A DNA stretch of 64,000 nucleotides. Source: Flavobacteria bacterium BAL38 (lineage in GTDB: Bacteria > Bacteroidota > Bacteroidia > Flavobacteriales > Flavobacteriaceae). The notes below the pieces were generated by a model, which was not told the DNA's origin, ran no database searches, and saw only the letters and a list, made by a program, of their open reading frames with translations. How positions within the stretch are numbered: the first letter of the stretch is position 1; every line of letters starts with the position of its first letter. Below, in pieces: positions 19,744 to 30,308 of this stretch. Both the position numbers and the translations under genes were made by a program. The DNA is taken from the NCBI GenBank assembly GCA_000169355.1, contig AAXX01000002.1, positions 372,001 to 436,000 of the forward strand, given 5' to 3'.

Positions 19744-20163
19744 TTATCTTAGTGTAGGTTTTTTTTCGCCTTTGTGTTCTTTCCAATCTTTGTCATAACT
19801 TAGAAACATATTTATCCAAATATTTCGAGATAGTCTCATAATTACGGGCATAAAAACGATTAAAGTTGCTATTATTACAATAAAATTATTTACCAAACTT
19901 TTTTCTCCTATAAAGAAATAAGTAATAATAAATGCAGCTACTCCAAATGCAATTCCAAGCGCATAACTGACATACATGGCGCCATAAAAAAAAGACGGCT
20001 CCATTTTATATTTGGTTCCACAATGGCTGCAATTCTCATGCATTTTGTAAACATTAAGAACATTATACGGATTTTTGTCTAAATACATGCTTTCTTCATG
20101 ACAAGTTGGACAACTTCCTGTTAAAATACTATTTAATATGGATCCTTTTTTTAACATTTGCAA
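19744..20163 (-). CDS. DUF983 family membrane protein
   Basis: A 139-residue protein with two CxxC pairs in the N-terminal third (CPTCHEE and CSHCGTKY), probably a zinc ribbon, followed by the family motif MEPSFFYGAMYVSYALG and two transmembrane helices. DUF983 proteins are widespread and of unknown function. It is a single gene transcribed toward the oxidoreductase. Confidence 0.85.
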   Translation of the reverse strand: MQMLKKGSILNSILTGSCPTCHEESMYLDKNPYNVLNVYKMHENCSHCGTKYKMEPSFFYGAMYVSYALGIAFGVAAFIITYFFIGEKSLVNNFIVIIATLIVFMPVIMRLSRNIWINMFLSYDKDWKEHKGEKKPTLR

Positions 20164-20174
20164 AATATTTTACA

Positions 20175-20182
20175 CAAAGGTA
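20175..20182 (-). promoter_or_regulatory. Predicted -7 element of DUF983 gene
   Basis: TACCTTTG on the minus strand (CAAAGGTA on the plus strand), 11 bp upstream of the start codon. The -33 element is not clear. Confidence 0.4.
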
Positions 20183-20303
20183 CAATAACTAACTATTCTA
20201 TGTGTAACAATTATTACATATATCAATTTGTTTACTGAATTTTGAGTTTAATTAATTAGTAACTTTTTAAACCCATAAACTCTTAAACATTTAAACTAAA
20301 TAA

Positions 20304-22223
20304 ATGCTAAACATACATAATTTATCGGTTTCATTTGGTGGAACTTATCTTTTTGAAGAAGTAACTTTTAGATTAGGTTCTGGAGATAGAGTAGGACTTG
20401 TTGGAAAAAACGGTGCAGGAAAATCAACAATGTTGAAAATGCTTGCTGGCGATTTTAAACCCGATAGTGGAACTATTGCAACTGAAAAAGAAGTAAAAAT
20501 GGGATTTCTTCGTCAAGATATCGATTTTGAAGAAGGAAGAACCGTTTTAGAAGAAGCGTATCAAGCTTTTTCTGAAATTAAACGTGCTGAATTTCGAATT
20601 GATGAAATCAATCACCAATTAGCTACAAGAACAGATTATGAAAGTCAAGAATATTCTGATTTAATTGAAGAGTTAGGCGATGTAACACATCATTATGAAG
20701 TGCTAGGTGGTTATAATTATGTAGGAGATACCGAAAAAATTCTTTTAGGTTTAGGTTTTAAACGTGAAGATTTTGATAATTTAACGAATACTTTTTCTGG
20801 CGGATGGCGTATGCGTATAGAACTAGCTAAATTATTACTACAATCTAATGATATTTTGCTTTTAGATGAGCCTACCAATCACCTGGATATAGAAAGTATC
20901 ATTTGGTTAGAAGGTTTTTTACGTAATTTTTCAGGAGTAGTTGTTATTGTTTCTCACGATAAAATGTTTTTAGATAACGTAACCAACCGTACAATTGAAA
21001 TTTCTTTAGGTAAAGCCTACGATTTCAATAAACCGTATTCTGAATATTTAGTGTTGCGTCAGGAAATCCGCGAAAAGCAATTGGCAACACAAAAAAATCA
21101 AGCCAAAAAAATCGAAGAAACTGAAAAGTTAATCGAGAAATTTCGTGCTAAAGCTTCAAAAGCATCAATGGCGCAATCGCTGATTAAAAAATTAGATAAA
21201 GTAGAACGAATTGAAGTTGATGAAGACGATAATTCGGTTATGAATATTTCATTTCCAGTTTCTCAAACACCAGGGCGAGTTGTTGTAGAAGCAGAACATG
21301 TTACAAAAGCCTACGGAGAAAAAGTTATCTTAAAAGATATTTCACTTTTAGTAGAACGCGGCAGTAAAGTGGCTTTCGTTGGTCAAAATGGTCAAGGAAA
21401 ATCAACTTTTATGAAAGCAATCGTAAACGAGTTTGAGTACGAAGGTTCAATAAAACTGGGTCACAATGTGCAATTAGGTTACTTTGCTCAAAATCAGGCA
21501 GAATATTTAGATGGCGAAATTACACTTTTACAAACCATGGAAGACGCGGCTACCGATACCAATCGTTCAAAAGTGCGCGATATGTTAGGTTCTTTTTTAT
21601 TCCGTGGTGATGATGTAGAGAAAAAAGTAAAAGTACTTTCCGGTGGCGAACGAAATCGTTTAGCGTTATGTAAATTACTTTTGCAGCCTATAAACGTTTT
21701 GGTAATGGACGAACCAACCAATCACTTAGATATTAAGTCTAAAAACGTTTTAAAAGCTGCTTTAAAGCAATTTGAAGGAACTTTGTTATTGGTTTCTCAC
21801 GACCGTGATTTCTTGCAAGGAATGTCTAATATAGTGTACGAATTTAAAGACCAAAAAATTAGAGAATATTTAGGTGACATAAACTTTTTCTTAGAACAAA
21901 AAAACGCAATGAATATGCGAGAAATTGAAAAGAAAGAGGTTACTAATTCTAATGCCAAGGTGGATAAAGCAATAAAAAATATTTCATACGAAGACCAAAA
22001 GAAAGCCAAATCATTACAAAATAGATTAAGCAAAATTGAAAGTCAAATACAACAATTAGAAAAGGATATTCAGCTCGATGATAAAGCGTTGTCTTCAAAT
22101 TTTGATAAACATATAGAAGATGCTACTTTTTTTGCTGCATACGAGAAAAAGAAAAAAGATTTAGAGCAGCTATTACAAGATTGGGAAAATGTTCAATTAG
22201 AAATAGAAGTATTAAACAGTTAA
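20304..22223 (+). CDS. ABC-F family ATP-binding protein
   Basis: A 639-residue soluble protein with two ABC domains and no membrane part. Domain 1 has Walker A GKNGAGKST, signature FSGGWRMR and Walker B LLLDEPTNHLD. Domain 2 has GQNGQGKST, LSGGERNR and LVMDEPTNHLD. The linker (RAKASKASMAQSLIKKLDKVER) and the C-terminal coiled coil (~540-639) are typical of ABC-F proteins that act on the ribosome (Uup/EttA/YheS type). The closest match by layout is Uup/YheS. Nothing specific points to antibiotic resistance. Confidence 0.94.
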   Translation: MLNIHNLSVSFGGTYLFEEVTFRLGSGDRVGLVGKNGAGKSTMLKMLAGDFKPDSGTIATEKEVKMGFLRQDIDFEEGRTVLEEAYQAFSEIKRAEFRIDEINHQLATRTDYESQEYSDLIEELGDVTHHYEVLGGYNYVGDTEKILLGLGFKREDFDNLTNTFSGGWRMRIELAKLLLQSNDILLLDEPTNHLDIESIIWLEGFLRNFSGVVVIVSHDKMFLDNVTNRTIEISLGKAYDFNKPYSEYLVLRQEIREKQLATQKNQAKKIEETEKLIEKFRAKASKASMAQSLIKKLDKVERIEVDEDDNSVMNISFPVSQTPGRVVVEAEHVTKAYGEKVILKDISLLVERGSKVAFVGQNGQGKSTFMKAIVNEFEYEGSIKLGHNVQLGYFAQNQAEYLDGEITLLQTMEDAATDTNRSKVRDMLGSFLFRGDDVEKKVKVLSGGERNRLALCKLLLQPINVLVMDEPTNHLDIKSKNVLKAALKQFEGTLLLVSHDRDFLQGMSNIVYEFKDQKIREYLGDINFFLEQKNAMNMREIEKKEVTNSNAKVDKAIKNISYEDQKKAKSLQNRLSKIESQIQQLEKDIQLDDKALSSNFDKHIEDATFFAAYEKKKKDLEQLLQDWENVQLEIEVLNS

Positions 22224-22262
22224 ATACAATATAGTATAGTAACACAATTTAAAAGTAAAAGG

Positions 22263-22300
22263 GTAATCGCAATAATTATAATAATTGTTGCGATTTTCTT
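22263..22300 (+). terminator. Terminator of the ABC-F gene
   Basis: Stem AATCGCAA/TTGCGATT with an AT-rich loop and a following T-rich stretch, 42 bp after the stop codon. Confidence 0.75.
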
Positions 22301-22632
22301 ATTTTTAATAAATTTTAGGTAATACATCTTTATTTTATTTAATGTAAATATAGCGGTGAATAGCTAATCATCAAATACGGCATTTGACGTATTTTGTGTC
22401 AATTGTTACTGTTTTTTTTTGTAAGCCTAATCCAGCTATTCATTTCAATTTTTTGAAAACAAAATATTTTTGTAGGCTATAAAAAGAGCTTTCCTTGGTC
22501 GCTTTTTTAAAGCAACAAAAATAAATTTTCTTTAACAAAAAGATTTCCACTAATATCTGGGGCAAGCTTGCAGTGTTGTAAAGGTGTTTTTGTGTACTAT
22601 TTTTCTATGTTTTTGATGGTGTCAATATAAAT
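22301..22632. other. Gene-free stretch holding a degenerate intergenic repeat
   Basis: No coding sequence is visible. The part from about 22425 to 22575 shares three ordered words with the region around IS1182 copy 1: TCCAGCTA (22431), TGGTCGCT (22496) and ATCTGG (22555). The rest is AT-rich without recognised features. Confidence 0.7.
22425..22575. repeat. Dispersed intergenic repeat, copy 1
   Basis: The words TCCAGCTA, TGGTCGCT and ATCTGG occur at spacings of 65 and 59 bp. In the copy at 41505-43418, once IS1182 and one target duplication are removed, the spacings are 66 and 59 bp. It is non-coding and degenerate. Confidence 0.6.
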
Positions 22633-23664
22633 TTATTGGCCAAAAGAAATCTGTGGAAAGTCTTGTTCAATTTTTAGTATTTTACTTTTCAAATGAGTCA
22701 AGAATTTTTCATGACTTTCCGTCTCCGGATTAAAAGGACGATGCGCTAAACCTTTTTGAATCGTTTCTATTTCTTTCATCATCTTACAACTAGCTGTAGT
22801 AACTGAAGTAGAGCAAAAACAATCCCAAATGTAATTTACAGCAGTTTGGTTAGGGTGCAACATGTCTTCCGCATAAAAACGATAATCACGTAATTCGTCC
22901 ATCATAATTTCGTAGGCAGGGAAATAGGTGTTGTATGATGGGTTATGGGTGATTGTTGATAGCTTGTTGTTTTTTTGTTTTTGATTAGATGTAGTCAGTT
23001 CGAGCGAAGTCGAGATTTTTTGATTTAAAACAGAATGTATTGCAGCAATTAAATGTGCTTTACTTAATGTGTTTTCTATAAAACCATCTTTGATATGTCG
23101 CACAGGCGAAACCGTAAATATGAATTTGCAATTTGGGTTAACCGTTTTTACTAATGAAACAATACTTTCTAAACTTTCTTCTATTTCAGGAACTAAAAGA
23201 AATTCTTTTACAAACTGTTTTTGAGACACTTTATGGCAATTAGCCACAATTTCGTTGCTGTTCATGTTTCGGTACACCCACGACGTTCCTAATGTGATGA
23301 TGATGTGAGTTGAATCGTTTAATTGTTTATTTGTTGAATGGATTAATTCGTTTATAGTCTTTAGAAAAATTTCTTTGTTCGGATTCGATAATTCAGAATG
23401 TACTTCAAAGCAATGCCATAACTCATTATGAAAAAAAATATCAGCTTCGGTAAAATAACTTTTTTGTACGCTTCTTTCAATAATTTTAGCCAATGAAACC
23501 GGATTAAAAATAATTCCAAACGGATTTATAGCGGTTTGAAATTTATAATATTCAAATTTTTCTCCCATATTTTCAGCAAAACAAGATCCTAATAAAACAA
23601 TTTTAGAATGATAATCAATTTCGATTTCATTTTTATGAAGAGGTACTTGAGTTCTGAATTGCAT
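22633..23664 (-). CDS. GSCFA domain protein
   Basis: A 343-residue protein carrying the family signature LLGSCFAENMG near residue 30, which names the GSCFA family, a group related to SGNH/GDSL hydrolases. Further family features are TLGTSWVYRN near 125, FIFTVSPVRHIKDGF near 185 and the late YFPAYEIMMDELRDYRFY plus DMLHPNQTAVNYIW. The Ser of GSCFA and the Asp/His of DMLHP are plausible catalytic residues. The substrate is unknown. It is divergent from the ABC exporter, with 112 bp between them. Confidence 0.88.
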   Translation of the reverse strand: MQFRTQVPLHKNEIEIDYHSKIVLLGSCFAENMGEKFEYYKFQTAINPFGIIFNPVSLAKIIERSVQKSYFTEADIFFHNELWHCFEVHSELSNPNKEIFLKTINELIHSTNKQLNDSTHIIITLGTSWVYRNMNSNEIVANCHKVSQKQFVKEFLLVPEIEESLESIVSLVKTVNPNCKFIFTVSPVRHIKDGFIENTLSKAHLIAAIHSVLNQKISTSLELTTSNQKQKNNKLSTITHNPSYNTYFPAYEIMMDELRDYRFYAEDMLHPNQTAVNYIWDCFCSTSVTTASCKMMKEIETIQKGLAHRPFNPETESHEKFLTHLKSKILKIEQDFPQISFGQ

Positions 23665-23749
23665 AAATTATATTAATTTCTTCAAAATTAAGAATTTTAA
23701 TTTCAAAATATTTATGTTTTAAGGCAACTTTTTCAATAACTATTATGAC

Positions 23750-23757
23750 TACTTTTG
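23750..23757 (+). promoter_or_regulatory. Predicted -7 element of the ABC exporter gene
   Basis: TACTTTTG, a full match to TAnnTTTG, ends 20 bp before the start codon. Confidence 0.5.
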
Positions 23758-23776
23758 CAACTTAAAATTACATTTC

Positions 23777-25522
23777 ATGAAATTACTATATTCCTATATT
23801 ATTAAGCATAAATTATTATTGTTTTTTGCTTTAATAATGGCAACAATTAATATTTGTTTTAGTTTATCCGATTCTATCATTACCGGAAAATTAATGCAAG
23901 ATTGTGGTGTAGGAATGGCAAAATATAAAGGCAACGAGTTAGGTTTTATTAAATCGGTTGCTTTTTGGTTGGGTTTGTCTCTTGGAGCAGCAATGATTTC
24001 AAGAATTACTAAAAACTTCCAAGATTATTTTACAAATAGTGTTATTCAACGAACTGGTGCCGAAATGTACACAGACGGAATAAAAAAATCATTAGACCTG
24101 CCTTTTGAAGAATTTGAAGATCAACGAAGTGGTGAAACTTTAAGCAAATTAACAAAGGTTCGTTCCGATTCTGAAAAGTTAATTACGCTTTCAGTTTCTA
24201 TGATTTTTCAAACCATAATAGGATTCGTTTTTGTAATAATTTACGTTTCTAGAATAGATGCTCGAATTTCATTGATATTTTTAATTACGGCTCCTATTAT
24301 TGCATTGGTAAGTTCGTATTTAGGAAAAAAAATAAAAGTTGTTTCTCGTAAAATTGTTACTCAAACAAATTCATTAGCAGGTTCTACAACAGAAAGTTTA
24401 CGAAATATAGAATTGGTAAAAAGTTTAGGTTTAACACATCAAGAAGAAAAACGTTTAAATCTAAACACTTTAAAAATATTACAACTCGAATTACAAAAAA
24501 TCAGATTCATTAGAAGTCTAAGTTTTATACAAGGTACTACAGTGCATTTTTTAAGAACTTGTGTGGTTTTTACGCTGTATTATTTTTTATTTGGCGAGAA
24601 AATTTTAGTTGGAGATTTACTAACAATGGTGTTTTTTACTTTTTTTATCTTTGGGCCGTTACAAGAGTTAGGAAATTTTATTATTACGCTTAATGAAACT
24701 AAAGTTTCTATGGAGAATTTTAAAGACTTGTTAAATGCTCCAAAAGAGTTTAGACCAAGTAATCCTAAAAACATTGGACCTATTACACATTTACAATTTT
24801 CAAATGTTTCCTTTCAACATAAATCGGCAAGTCAAAAAGCAGTTGAAAACATAAATTTTAATATCAAAAAAGGAGAAACAGTAGCTTTTGTTGGGCCTTC
24901 TGGTTCAGGTAAAACTACTTTGGTTAAGCTTTTAGTTGGTTTGTATCCACCGGCTGAAGGACAGGTTTTGTATAATAATACCGATTCTTCTGAAATTGAT
25001 TTATTAGATTTAAGAAGACAATTAGGATTTGTAACACAAGATGCGCAATTGTTTTCGGGAACTATTCGTGAAAATTTATTGTTTGTGAAACCAAATGCAA
25101 CAGATGAAGAATTAAACGACGTAATGAAAAAAGCAAGTTGCCAAAAATTATTAGATCGTGCCGATGATGGATTGAATTCTACTATTGGCGAAGGAGGTAT
25201 AAAAGTTTCAGGTGGCGAAAAGCAACGTTTATCTATTGCAAGAGCTATTTTAAGAAAACCTAATTTATTAATTTTTGATGAAGCAACTTCTGCATTAGAT
25301 TCTATTACAGAAGAAGAAATTAACGAAACGATAAGGTCTATTTCAGATCAAAATAGAATAACGGTTTTAATTGCGCATCGATTATCTACTATTATGCATG
25401 CCGACACTATTTTTGTGCTCGAACAAGGAAAAATAATAGAGCAAGGCAAGCATGATGATTTAGTGGCAGAGAAAGGTTTATATTATGCCATGTGGCGCCA
25501 ACAAATAGGTGAACGAAAGTAG
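23777..25522 (+). CDS. ABC transporter, fused permease/ATPase (exporter type)
   Basis: A 581-residue half-transporter. Six transmembrane helices occupy residues ~1-310. The ATPase follows with Walker A GPSGSGKTTLVK, Q-loop VTQDAQLFSG, signature VSGGEKQR, Walker B LLIFDEATSALD and H-loop IAHRLST. This is the MsbA/multidrug exporter layout and works as a dimer. The substrate is not predictable. It converges with the outer-membrane protein gene, with 4 bp between stop codons. Confidence 0.93.
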   Translation: MKLLYSYIIKHKLLLFFALIMATINICFSLSDSIITGKLMQDCGVGMAKYKGNELGFIKSVAFWLGLSLGAAMISRITKNFQDYFTNSVIQRTGAEMYTDGIKKSLDLPFEEFEDQRSGETLSKLTKVRSDSEKLITLSVSMIFQTIIGFVFVIIYVSRIDARISLIFLITAPIIALVSSYLGKKIKVVSRKIVTQTNSLAGSTTESLRNIELVKSLGLTHQEEKRLNLNTLKILQLELQKIRFIRSLSFIQGTTVHFLRTCVVFTLYYFLFGEKILVGDLLTMVFFTFFIFGPLQELGNFIITLNETKVSMENFKDLLNAPKEFRPSNPKNIGPITHLQFSNVSFQHKSASQKAVENINFNIKKGETVAFVGPSGSGKTTLVKLLVGLYPPAEGQVLYNNTDSSEIDLLDLRRQLGFVTQDAQLFSGTIRENLLFVKPNATDEELNDVMKKASCQKLLDRADDGLNSTIGEGGIKVSGGEKQRLSIARAILRKPNLLIFDEATSALDSITEEEINETIRSISDQNRITVLIAHRLSTIMHADTIFVLEQGKIIEQGKHDDLVAEKGLYYAMWRQQIGERK

Positions 25523-25526
25523 TTTA

Positions 25527-26141
25527 TTAATTTATTATTCTAGCTAAATCAAAATTAGCAGAAAGAATTGCATTAATGAATTTACTATTATGACCGTTGT
25601 CTAATTTGAAAAACGGGGTTATTTCATATTCTAATTTTGTTTGAATGTCAATATATTTATGAACACGCCAGCCAAAACCTAATTGAGCGCCTAAGTTTAA
25701 GGTTTCAAAATGGTGTTTATAATCTTCTTCATTATCAGAAGTGGCGTCAGTAATTATAGAAATTTTAGGGCCTCCAATTAAGTAGAAACCTTCTCTATAG
25801 GTTTCACCAAAATCATACTTAAAATTGGCAGATAAATCTATAAAATGCATTTTAAATAATGTATTTTTAATGTCAAATAAAAAATCTTTACTATAATATA
25901 AAACATCTAGTTTAACTCCCGTATTTTTTGTAAAATTATATTCACCATATACACCTAATACTAAAGCAGGTGCTAGGTTTTCAGGAATAAATGAGTCTGC
26001 TTTATTATTATTGGCAATATTATAAAAATTAGTTCCAATTGTAATTCCGTATGATAGTTCATGTTCCTTTTCATTAGTTATTTCTTGTGCTGCAACTATC
26101 GTTGTAACAAAAAATGCAAGTATGAGTATTAAATTTTTCAT
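25527..26141 (-). CDS. Outer-membrane beta-barrel protein (PorT/OmpA-barrel-like)
   Basis: A 204-residue protein with a signal peptide ending IVAAQ. Beta-strand-like segments end in aromatic residues (LVLGVYGEYNFTKNTGVKLDVLYYS, with strands at GVYGEYNF and LDVLYY), and the last strand ends INAILSANFDLARIIN. This is the pattern of small 8-stranded barrels annotated as porin family/outer membrane beta-barrel protein in Bacteroidota. No specific function is recognised. Confidence 0.72.
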   Translation of the reverse strand: MKNLILILAFFVTTIVAAQEITNEKEHELSYGITIGTNFYNIANNNKADSFIPENLAPALVLGVYGEYNFTKNTGVKLDVLYYSKDFLFDIKNTLFKMHFIDLSANFKYDFGETYREGFYLIGGPKISIITDATSDNEEDYKHHFETLNLGAQLGFGWRVHKYIDIQTKLEYEITPFFKLDNGHNSKFINAILSANFDLARIIN

Positions 26142-26255
26142 GATTTAGTCTTTTTTTCTCTATTAAAGTTACGAAAAAAATCAGACATGCATTGTGAGAA
26201 TTCTATTATTTTTTTGTTTATTTATAGTAAATTAATAAGTGTTAACTTATAGGGA

Positions 26256-26627
26256 ATGATTGAAAAAGAATATTTAGAACCTAATGATGGCTTCTCTCAA
26301 ACCATAGTTGTAAAAACTGGAAATTTCAAAACGCTTTACATTTCAGGTCAAATTGGTGACGGTGCAAATTTAGAAGCGCAAACCATTGCCACTTTTCAAA
26401 ATTTAGAAAAGCAACTGGCTAATTGTAATGCTACTTTTAAAGATGTGGTAAAAATGAATACCTACATCGTAAATTTTAATTCCGAAGTGGATTTACCCAT
26501 TTTCAGAAAAGTTAGAAAAGAATTCCTAGGGAATGAAAATTATCCTGCAAGTACTTTAGTTGGAATTCAAAGTCTAGGAAGAAAAGAATGGTTAATTGAA
26601 ATTGAAGCGATTGCAGTAATAGAATAA
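26256..26627 (+). CDS. RidA (YjgF/YER057c/UK114) family protein lacking the usual Arg
   Basis: A 123-residue trimer-forming family member. Conserved parts are LYISGQIG, ATFQNLEKQLANCNATFKDVVKMNTYIVN and LIEIEAIAV. In enamine/imine deaminases of this family a conserved Arg sits in a PxR motif before the last strands. Here the site reads YPASTLVGI, with Ser in place of Arg. That predicts no RidA-type deaminase activity and places it in one of the non-RidA subfamilies. It is a single gene followed by a terminator. Confidence 0.85.
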   Translation: MIEKEYLEPNDGFSQTIVVKTGNFKTLYISGQIGDGANLEAQTIATFQNLEKQLANCNATFKDVVKMNTYIVNFNSEVDLPIFRKVRKEFLGNENYPASTLVGIQSLGRKEWLIEIEAIAVIE

Positions 26628-26628
26628 A

Positions 26629-26656
26629 AAAAGTCCTGAATCATTTCAGGACTTTA
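26629..26656 (+). terminator. Terminator of the RidA-family gene
   Basis: A perfect stem AAGTCCTGAA/TTCAGGACTT with loop TCAT, directly after the stop codon. Confidence 0.88.
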
Positions 26657-26674
26657 CTAAATTATAATTAGATT

Positions 26675-27660
26675 CTGATTGTCCGTTTTCTGTCATAACC
26701 CTGTAATATTAGCAATTACAAGCCTATCGAAAAGTTTTTCTTCAAAATATCTTCTATTTAACTTGTACACAAACTCGTTTAGATATAATTGAAGATATTT
26801 TCCTTTTATTTTATGGTAATTTCCTAACAAATTTCTTTTTGCGTTACTGATTGTTATATGAACCCATTTCAAAGTTTCTTTTGTGGTTTCTTTGTTAGAT
26901 TTTTCAGTTATGTGCAATTCTACAAAGTTAGAAATATCTACATATGATGTACTTTTATCTGTAAAAACAATACTTTTTTCATTAATTGATTCTTGTATTG
27001 TTTGATTAATTTGCTCAGCAGTATGGTTGGTTAAAACTTTAGCTTTAAAATAACGACATTGTGTTGATTTTTTACCGCTTTCCAAATCTTCCAAAACTGT
27101 TGATTCTGCCATAATTGCAACATTTTCTTTACCAACTGCACCTCTACCTCGAATGCCTTTTTCTTGTTCAATTTCAGAAGATTCAACAGTAAAATAGCCT
27201 TCATCAAATTCAATCATACCTTCTAAGGTATATCGAGCATCTCGGTTACCCATAGCCTTTCTTAACTTATGAACCATTGCCCAAACTGGTTCGTATCTTT
27301 TTTGTCCAAGTTGCTTTTGGATTTCTTTACTTGAAAATCCTTTTTTTGTAGCACTCATTAAAAACATAGTTTTGTACCAAGTCAAAAATGACAACTTTGA
27401 ACTTTGCATTATAGTTCCGCTTCGTAAAGAAATTCTACTTCTACACTTTTTACATTCATAACTCCAACGACTCTGTATCCAAAAATGCTCTTTTGAACCA
27501 CATTTACATTCAACTCCTATCTCATCTCTTTGTTCTTTAAAATGGAGTCTACAAGCTTCTTCACTTCCAAAATTTGCTGTAAAATTAAATAAGTTCATGT
27601 CTTGAATTTTTATCAAATATATGAAATTTTTATCTATTATGAGTGCTTACGGACAATCAG
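26675..27660 (-). mobile_element. IS1595-family insertion sequence, copy A
   Basis: A 986 bp element with terminal inverted repeats CTGATTGTCCG/CGGACAATCAG. The flanking bases AATTAGATT on both sides form an 8-9 bp target duplication. It holds one transposase gene. It sits between the terminator of the RidA-family gene and the stop codon of alaS, only 11 bp after the latter, so it interrupts neither gene. It is matched by copy B at 47424-48409 in the same orientation. Confidence 0.93.
26693..27616 (-). CDS. IS1595-family transposase (copy A)
   Basis: A 307-residue transposase. An N-terminal zinc ribbon (CKCGSKEHFW ... YECKKCRSR) is followed by a DDE-type domain: the first Asp is in MIEFDEGYFTVE, the second in IVFTDKSTSYVD, and the late region LQLYLNEFVYKLNRRYFEEK is typical of the family. 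Full length with no frameshift, so probably active. The protein is identical to that of copy B. Confidence 0.93.
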   Translation of the reverse strand: MIKIQDMNLFNFTANFGSEEACRLHFKEQRDEIGVECKCGSKEHFWIQSRWSYECKKCRSRISLRSGTIMQSSKLSFLTWYKTMFLMSATKKGFSSKEIQKQLGQKRYEPVWAMVHKLRKAMGNRDARYTLEGMIEFDEGYFTVESSEIEQEKGIRGRGAVGKENVAIMAESTVLEDLESGKKSTQCRYFKAKVLTNHTAEQINQTIQESINEKSIVFTDKSTSYVDISNFVELHITEKSNKETTKETLKWVHITISNAKRNLLGNYHKIKGKYLQLYLNEFVYKLNRRYFEEKLFDRLVIANITGL

Positions 27661-27671
27661 AATTAGATTAA

Positions 27672-30308
27672 TTATTTCACGAAATCAACCACTTTCTCCA
27701 AAGCTTCCTTAATTCCACCTACATTTTTCCCTTTTCCTGAAGCGAAGAAAGGTTGTCCACCACCATTTCCGTCAATTAGTTTTCCTAATTCTCTGATGAC
27801 GTTTCCAGCGTTTAATCCTTTTTCAGCAACTAGTTCTTTTGAAATGTAGCAATGAATATTTGGCGCATTATCTTCAATCGAAGCTAAGAATACAAACGCA
27901 TTTGGTTTTGAAGTTCCAATAGCTTGCGCTAAATCTTTAGTCGAACTCATCGATAAATCAACTTGTTTTGCTAAAAAGTGGATGCCGTTTACTTCTTGGA
28001 AATCGGCAACCAACGAATTTTTTAATCCTTCGATTTTTTCTTTAACTAATTGCTCTACTTGTTTTTTTAATTTCGCATTATCATCTTGTAACGAAGCTAC
28101 CGATTTTAAAACATCTTGCGGGTTTTTCAAAACTTCTTTGATTTCCGCTAACGTGTTTTCTTGCGAAGTATAAAAATCTTTCACAGCATCACCCGTAATT
28201 GCTTCAATACGACGAATTCCAGCTGCAACTGCTCCTTCAGAAATGATTTTGAAATGCCAGATTTCAGCGGTGTTTTTCACGTGAATTCCACCACATAATT
28301 CTTTACTATCGCCAAATTCAATCATACGAACGTTATCGCCATATTTTTCACCAAACAACGCCATTGCACCTTTGTCTAATGCTTCTTTGATTGGAATATT
28401 TCTATGTTCTACCAATTGCAATTGTGCTTCGATTTGTGCATTTACACTTGCTTCAACCTGACGTAATTCGTCATCCGAAACTTTACTGAAATGCGAAAAA
28501 TCAAAACGCAAGTAATTTGGATTCACTAAAGAACCTTTTTGTTCCACATGTGTTCCTAAAATGGTTCTCAAAGCCAAATGCATCAAGTGCGTAGCTGAGT
28601 GATTTTTAGAAGTCGAAGTTCTTAAATCAGTATTTACTTTTGCTACAAATCCGGCTTCAATATTTTCTGGAAGTTGTTTTGCGAAATGTAATATTAAGTT
28701 ATTTTCTTTCTTAGTATCAATAATATCAATAGTTTCGTTAGCAGAAACCAATGTTCCTTTATCACCAACTTGTCCTCCACCTTCAGGATAAAACGGCGTG
28801 TTATCTAAAACAATTTGGTACAAAACACCATCTTTTTTAGAATCTACTTTACGAATACGAGTGATTTTTACTTCATTTGCCGTTTGATCATAACCTACGA
28901 ATGTTTCAACGTTTCCTGGGATTAAAACGTTCCAATCTTCAGTAGAAACCTCAGAAGCGGCACGCGAACGTGCTTTTTGTTCTTGCATTGCTACATTGAA
29001 ACCTGCTTCGTCTAAATCGTATCCTTTTTCACGAAGAATTAAGGCTGTTAAGTCAATTGGGAAACCAAAAGTATCATACAATTCAAATGCTTTCGCACCT
29101 GAAACTTCTTTTCCAGAGGTCTCAGCCATTACATTTTCTAACAATTGTAAACCTTGTTCTAAAGTTCTTAAGAAAGATGCTTCTTCTTCGCGAATTACAT
29201 TAGTAACCAATTGTTGTTGCGATTTAATTTCTGGGAAAAATTCGCCCATCTGATTCGCTAACACTTCTACCAATTTATTAATGAAAGGTTCTTTCGTGCC
29301 TAAAAACGTAAATCCGTAACGAATCGCACGACGCAAAATTCTACGAATTACATATCCTGCACCTGTGTTTGAAGGCAATTGACCATCTGCAATAGCAAAC
29401 GCCACAGCACGAACGTGGTCAACAATTACACGAATCGCAATGTTGGTTTTGTTTTGTTCTTCTGAAATGTTTTTAACTTCGTTAGAAGTGTATTTTAATC
29501 CTGTAATTTGTTCTACTTTTTCAATAAGCGGTGTAAAAACATCGGTATCATAGTTGGATGTTTTTCCTTGTAATGCCATACATAAACGCTCAAACCCCAT
29601 TCCGGTATCAACGTGTTGCGCTGGTAATTTTTCTAGTGAACCATCAGCTTTTCGGTTGAATTCCATGAATACATTGTTCCAAATTTCCACTACTTGTGGA
29701 TGGTCGTTATTCACTAAACTTTTTCCAGAAACTAACGCTTTTTCTGCTTCGGTACGTAAATCTACGTGGATTTCAGAACAAGGTCCACATGGCCCTTGAT
29801 CGCCCATTTCCCAGAAATTATCTTTTTTATTTCCTAAAATAATGCGGTCCTCGCTAATTAATTCCTTCCAAATATCCCATGCTTCTTGATCAAACGGAAC
29901 ATTCTCATCAGGATTTCCTTCAAAAACAGAAACGTATAAATTTTCTTTCGGAATTTTATAAACTTCAGTTAGCAATTGCCAAGCCCAATTGATGGCTTCT
30001 TTTTTGAAATAATCGCCAAAAGACCAGTTGCCTAGCATTTCGAACATGGTGTGGTGATAAGTATCAAAACCTACATCTTCTAAATCATTATGTTTTCCTG
30101 AAACACGAAGACATTTTTGCGTATCGGCTATTCTTGGGCTTTTTGGATTTCCATTGCCTAAGAAATATTCTTTGAATTGGGCCATTCCCGAGTTGTTAAA
30201 CATCAAGGTTGGATCGTCTTTTAAAACGATTGGCGCAGAAGGAACAATTAAGTGTCCGTTAGATTCGAAGAATTGTAAAAATTGTTTACGAATGTCTTGT
30301 GATTTCAT
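27672..30308 (-). CDS. alaS: Alanyl-tRNA synthetase
   Basis: An 878-residue class II synthetase that charges tRNA-Ala and edits mischarged Ser/Gly. The catalytic core starts at [17 protein letters not shown], with motif-2 region [20 protein letters not shown]. The editing domain carries the zinc-binding pair [10 protein letters not shown] and ELCGGIHV. The C-terminal domain has coiled-coil and ends [19 protein letters not shown]. The ATG at 30308 was chosen over an in-frame TTG two codons upstream. The gene is intact, and IS1595 copy A lies just past its stop codon. Confidence 0.98.
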   Translation of the reverse strand: MKSQDIRKQFLQFFESNGHLIVPSAPIVLKDDPTLMFNNSGMAQFKEYFLGNGNPKSPRIADTQKCLRVSGKHNDLEDVGFDTYHHTMFEMLGNWSFGDYFKKEAINWAWQLLTEVYKIPKENLYVSVFEGNPDENVPFDQEAWDIWKELISEDRIILGNKKDNFWEMGDQGPCGPCSEIHVDLRTEAEKALVSGKSLVNNDHPQVVEIWNNVFMEFNRKADGSLEKLPAQHVDTGMGFERLCMALQGKTSNYDTDVFTPLIEKVEQITGLKYTSNEVKNISEEQNKTNIAIRVIVDHVRAVAFAIADGQLPSNTGAGYVIRRILRRAIRYGFTFLGTKEPFINKLVEVLANQMGEFFPEIKSQQQLVTNVIREEEASFLRTLEQGLQLLENVMAETSGKEVSGAKAFELYDTFGFPIDLTALILREKGYDLDEAGFNVAMQEQKARSRAASEVSTEDWNVLIPGNVETFVGYDQTANEVKITRIRKVDSKKDGVLYQIVLDNTPFYPEGGGQVGDKGTLVSANETIDIIDTKKENNLILHFAKQLPENIEAGFVAKVNTDLRTSTSKNHSATHLMHLALRTILGTHVEQKGSLVNPNYLRFDFSHFSKVSDDELRQVEASVNAQIEAQLQLVEHRNIPIKEALDKGAMALFGEKYGDNVRMIEFGDSKELCGGIHVKNTAEIWHFKIISEGAVAAGIRRIEAITGDAVKDFYTSQENTLAEIKEVLKNPQDVLKSVASLQDDNAKLKKQVEQLVKEKIEGLKNSLVADFQEVNGIHFLAKQVDLSMSSTKDLAQAIGTSKPNAFVFLASIEDNAPNIHCYISKELVAEKGLNAGNVIRELGKLIDGNGGGQPFFASGKGKNVGGIKEALEKVVDFVK

